Origin: Trogon surrucura
Lineage: Eukaryota; Chordata; Aves; Trogoniformes; Trogonidae
Length of the DNA stretch: 64,000 nucleotides
Assembly (NCBI GenBank): GCA_020746105.1
Contig: CM036617.1
Location: 137,357,845 to 137,421,844 of the forward strand
Direction of reading: 5' to 3'
The notes beneath the pieces were generated by a model, which worked only from the letters and a program-made list of their open reading frames with translations, was not told where the DNA came from and made no database searches. A program made the translations under genes and the position numbers. Positions 63,966-64,000 of the stretch are shown here, piece after piece (the stretch's first letter is position 1; each line of letters begins with the position of its first letter).

Positions 63966-63988
63966 CCCCCCCCCCCCCCCCCCCCCCC
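63966..63988 (+). repeat. poly-C tract, 23 C, at the window edge
   Basis: An uninterrupted C run followed by GCCCC. Runs of this length are error-prone in sequencing, so the exact length should be treated with caution. Confidence 0.95.
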
Positions 63989-64000
63989 GCCCCAGCATTT

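Larger units (their letters stand above)
36085..64000 (+). other. first intron of the CpG-island gene (runs off the right edge)
   Basis: From the donor to the window end no convincing coding exon was found in any frame. The first 800 bp are strongly pyrimidine-rich on the plus strand (36,100-36,860), after which the DNA becomes AT-rich with a visible excess of T over A and G over C by eye, as expected of a transcribed non-template strand. It contains five CR1 fragments, several homopolymers and one candidate exon (54,153-54,354). Open frames at 43,699-44,154 and 44,389-44,778 start at TTG and were not called. Confidence 0.6.

Noticed and set aside
1-64000. CRISPR arrays, bacterial operons, tRNA or rRNA genes, and intact endogenous retroviruses
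   Set aside because: I looked for regular spacer repeats, ribosome-binding-site-led ORF chains, tRNA B-box-like GGTTCGAATC strings, and LTR/primer-site patterns and saw none. A tRNAscan or Infernal run would be decisive for small RNAs.

Overview
The window looks like nuclear DNA from a bird. The evidence is a scatter of CR1 LINE copies whose 3' ends carry the avian octamer tail (ATTCTATG, ATTCTGTG and variants), an AT-rich background with abundant homopolymers, and no bacterial or viral gene organisation. The species cannot be fixed from what is visible. Most open reading frames in the window are short, lack an ATG or lack coding character, and were not called as genes.

Layout. Positions 1 to about 35,300 are gene-poor intergenic DNA. 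They hold four CR1 elements or fragments (one pair nested), simple repeats, a few exact palindromes, and one good but unproven splice-site-flanked candidate micro-exon (1724-1767). From about 35,350 to 36,330 lies a strong CpG island, the only clear gene-regulatory landmark. On the plus strand it contains a TATA-like box, a run of triplet repeats (GCT, GGA, GGC), a ZNF143-like motif, two nested upstream ATGs and a strong splice donor at 36,084/36,085. I read this as the promoter and first exon of a plus-strand gene whose identity I could not recognise. Everything from 36,085 to the right edge is most simply its first intron, more than 27.9 kb. It starts pyrimidine-rich and stays T- and G-leaning on the plus strand, and contains five CR1 copies or fragments. 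The largest (51,205-52,656, minus strand) keeps a decayed reverse transcriptase region.

How the parts work together. A housekeeping-type CpG-island promoter drives transcription to the right across a long intron. The 5' leader carries a 14-codon upstream ORF in good start context that overlaps a second ATG. The frame of that second ATG stays open across the whole exon to the donor, so exon 1 may be entirely 5' UTR or may encode an Arg/Pro/Gly-rich N-terminus. One intronic candidate exon (54,153-54,354) has a branch point, acceptor and donor but no long open frame. The transposable elements are 5'-truncated and broken.

I found no new multi-gene biological system. The items most worth checking are the first-exon architecture, the exact palindromes (an E-box at 23,499; a POU-octamer pair at 34,591, 1 kb upstream of the promoter; a 22-bp one at 52,821), the nested CR1 insertion, and the two candidate exons.
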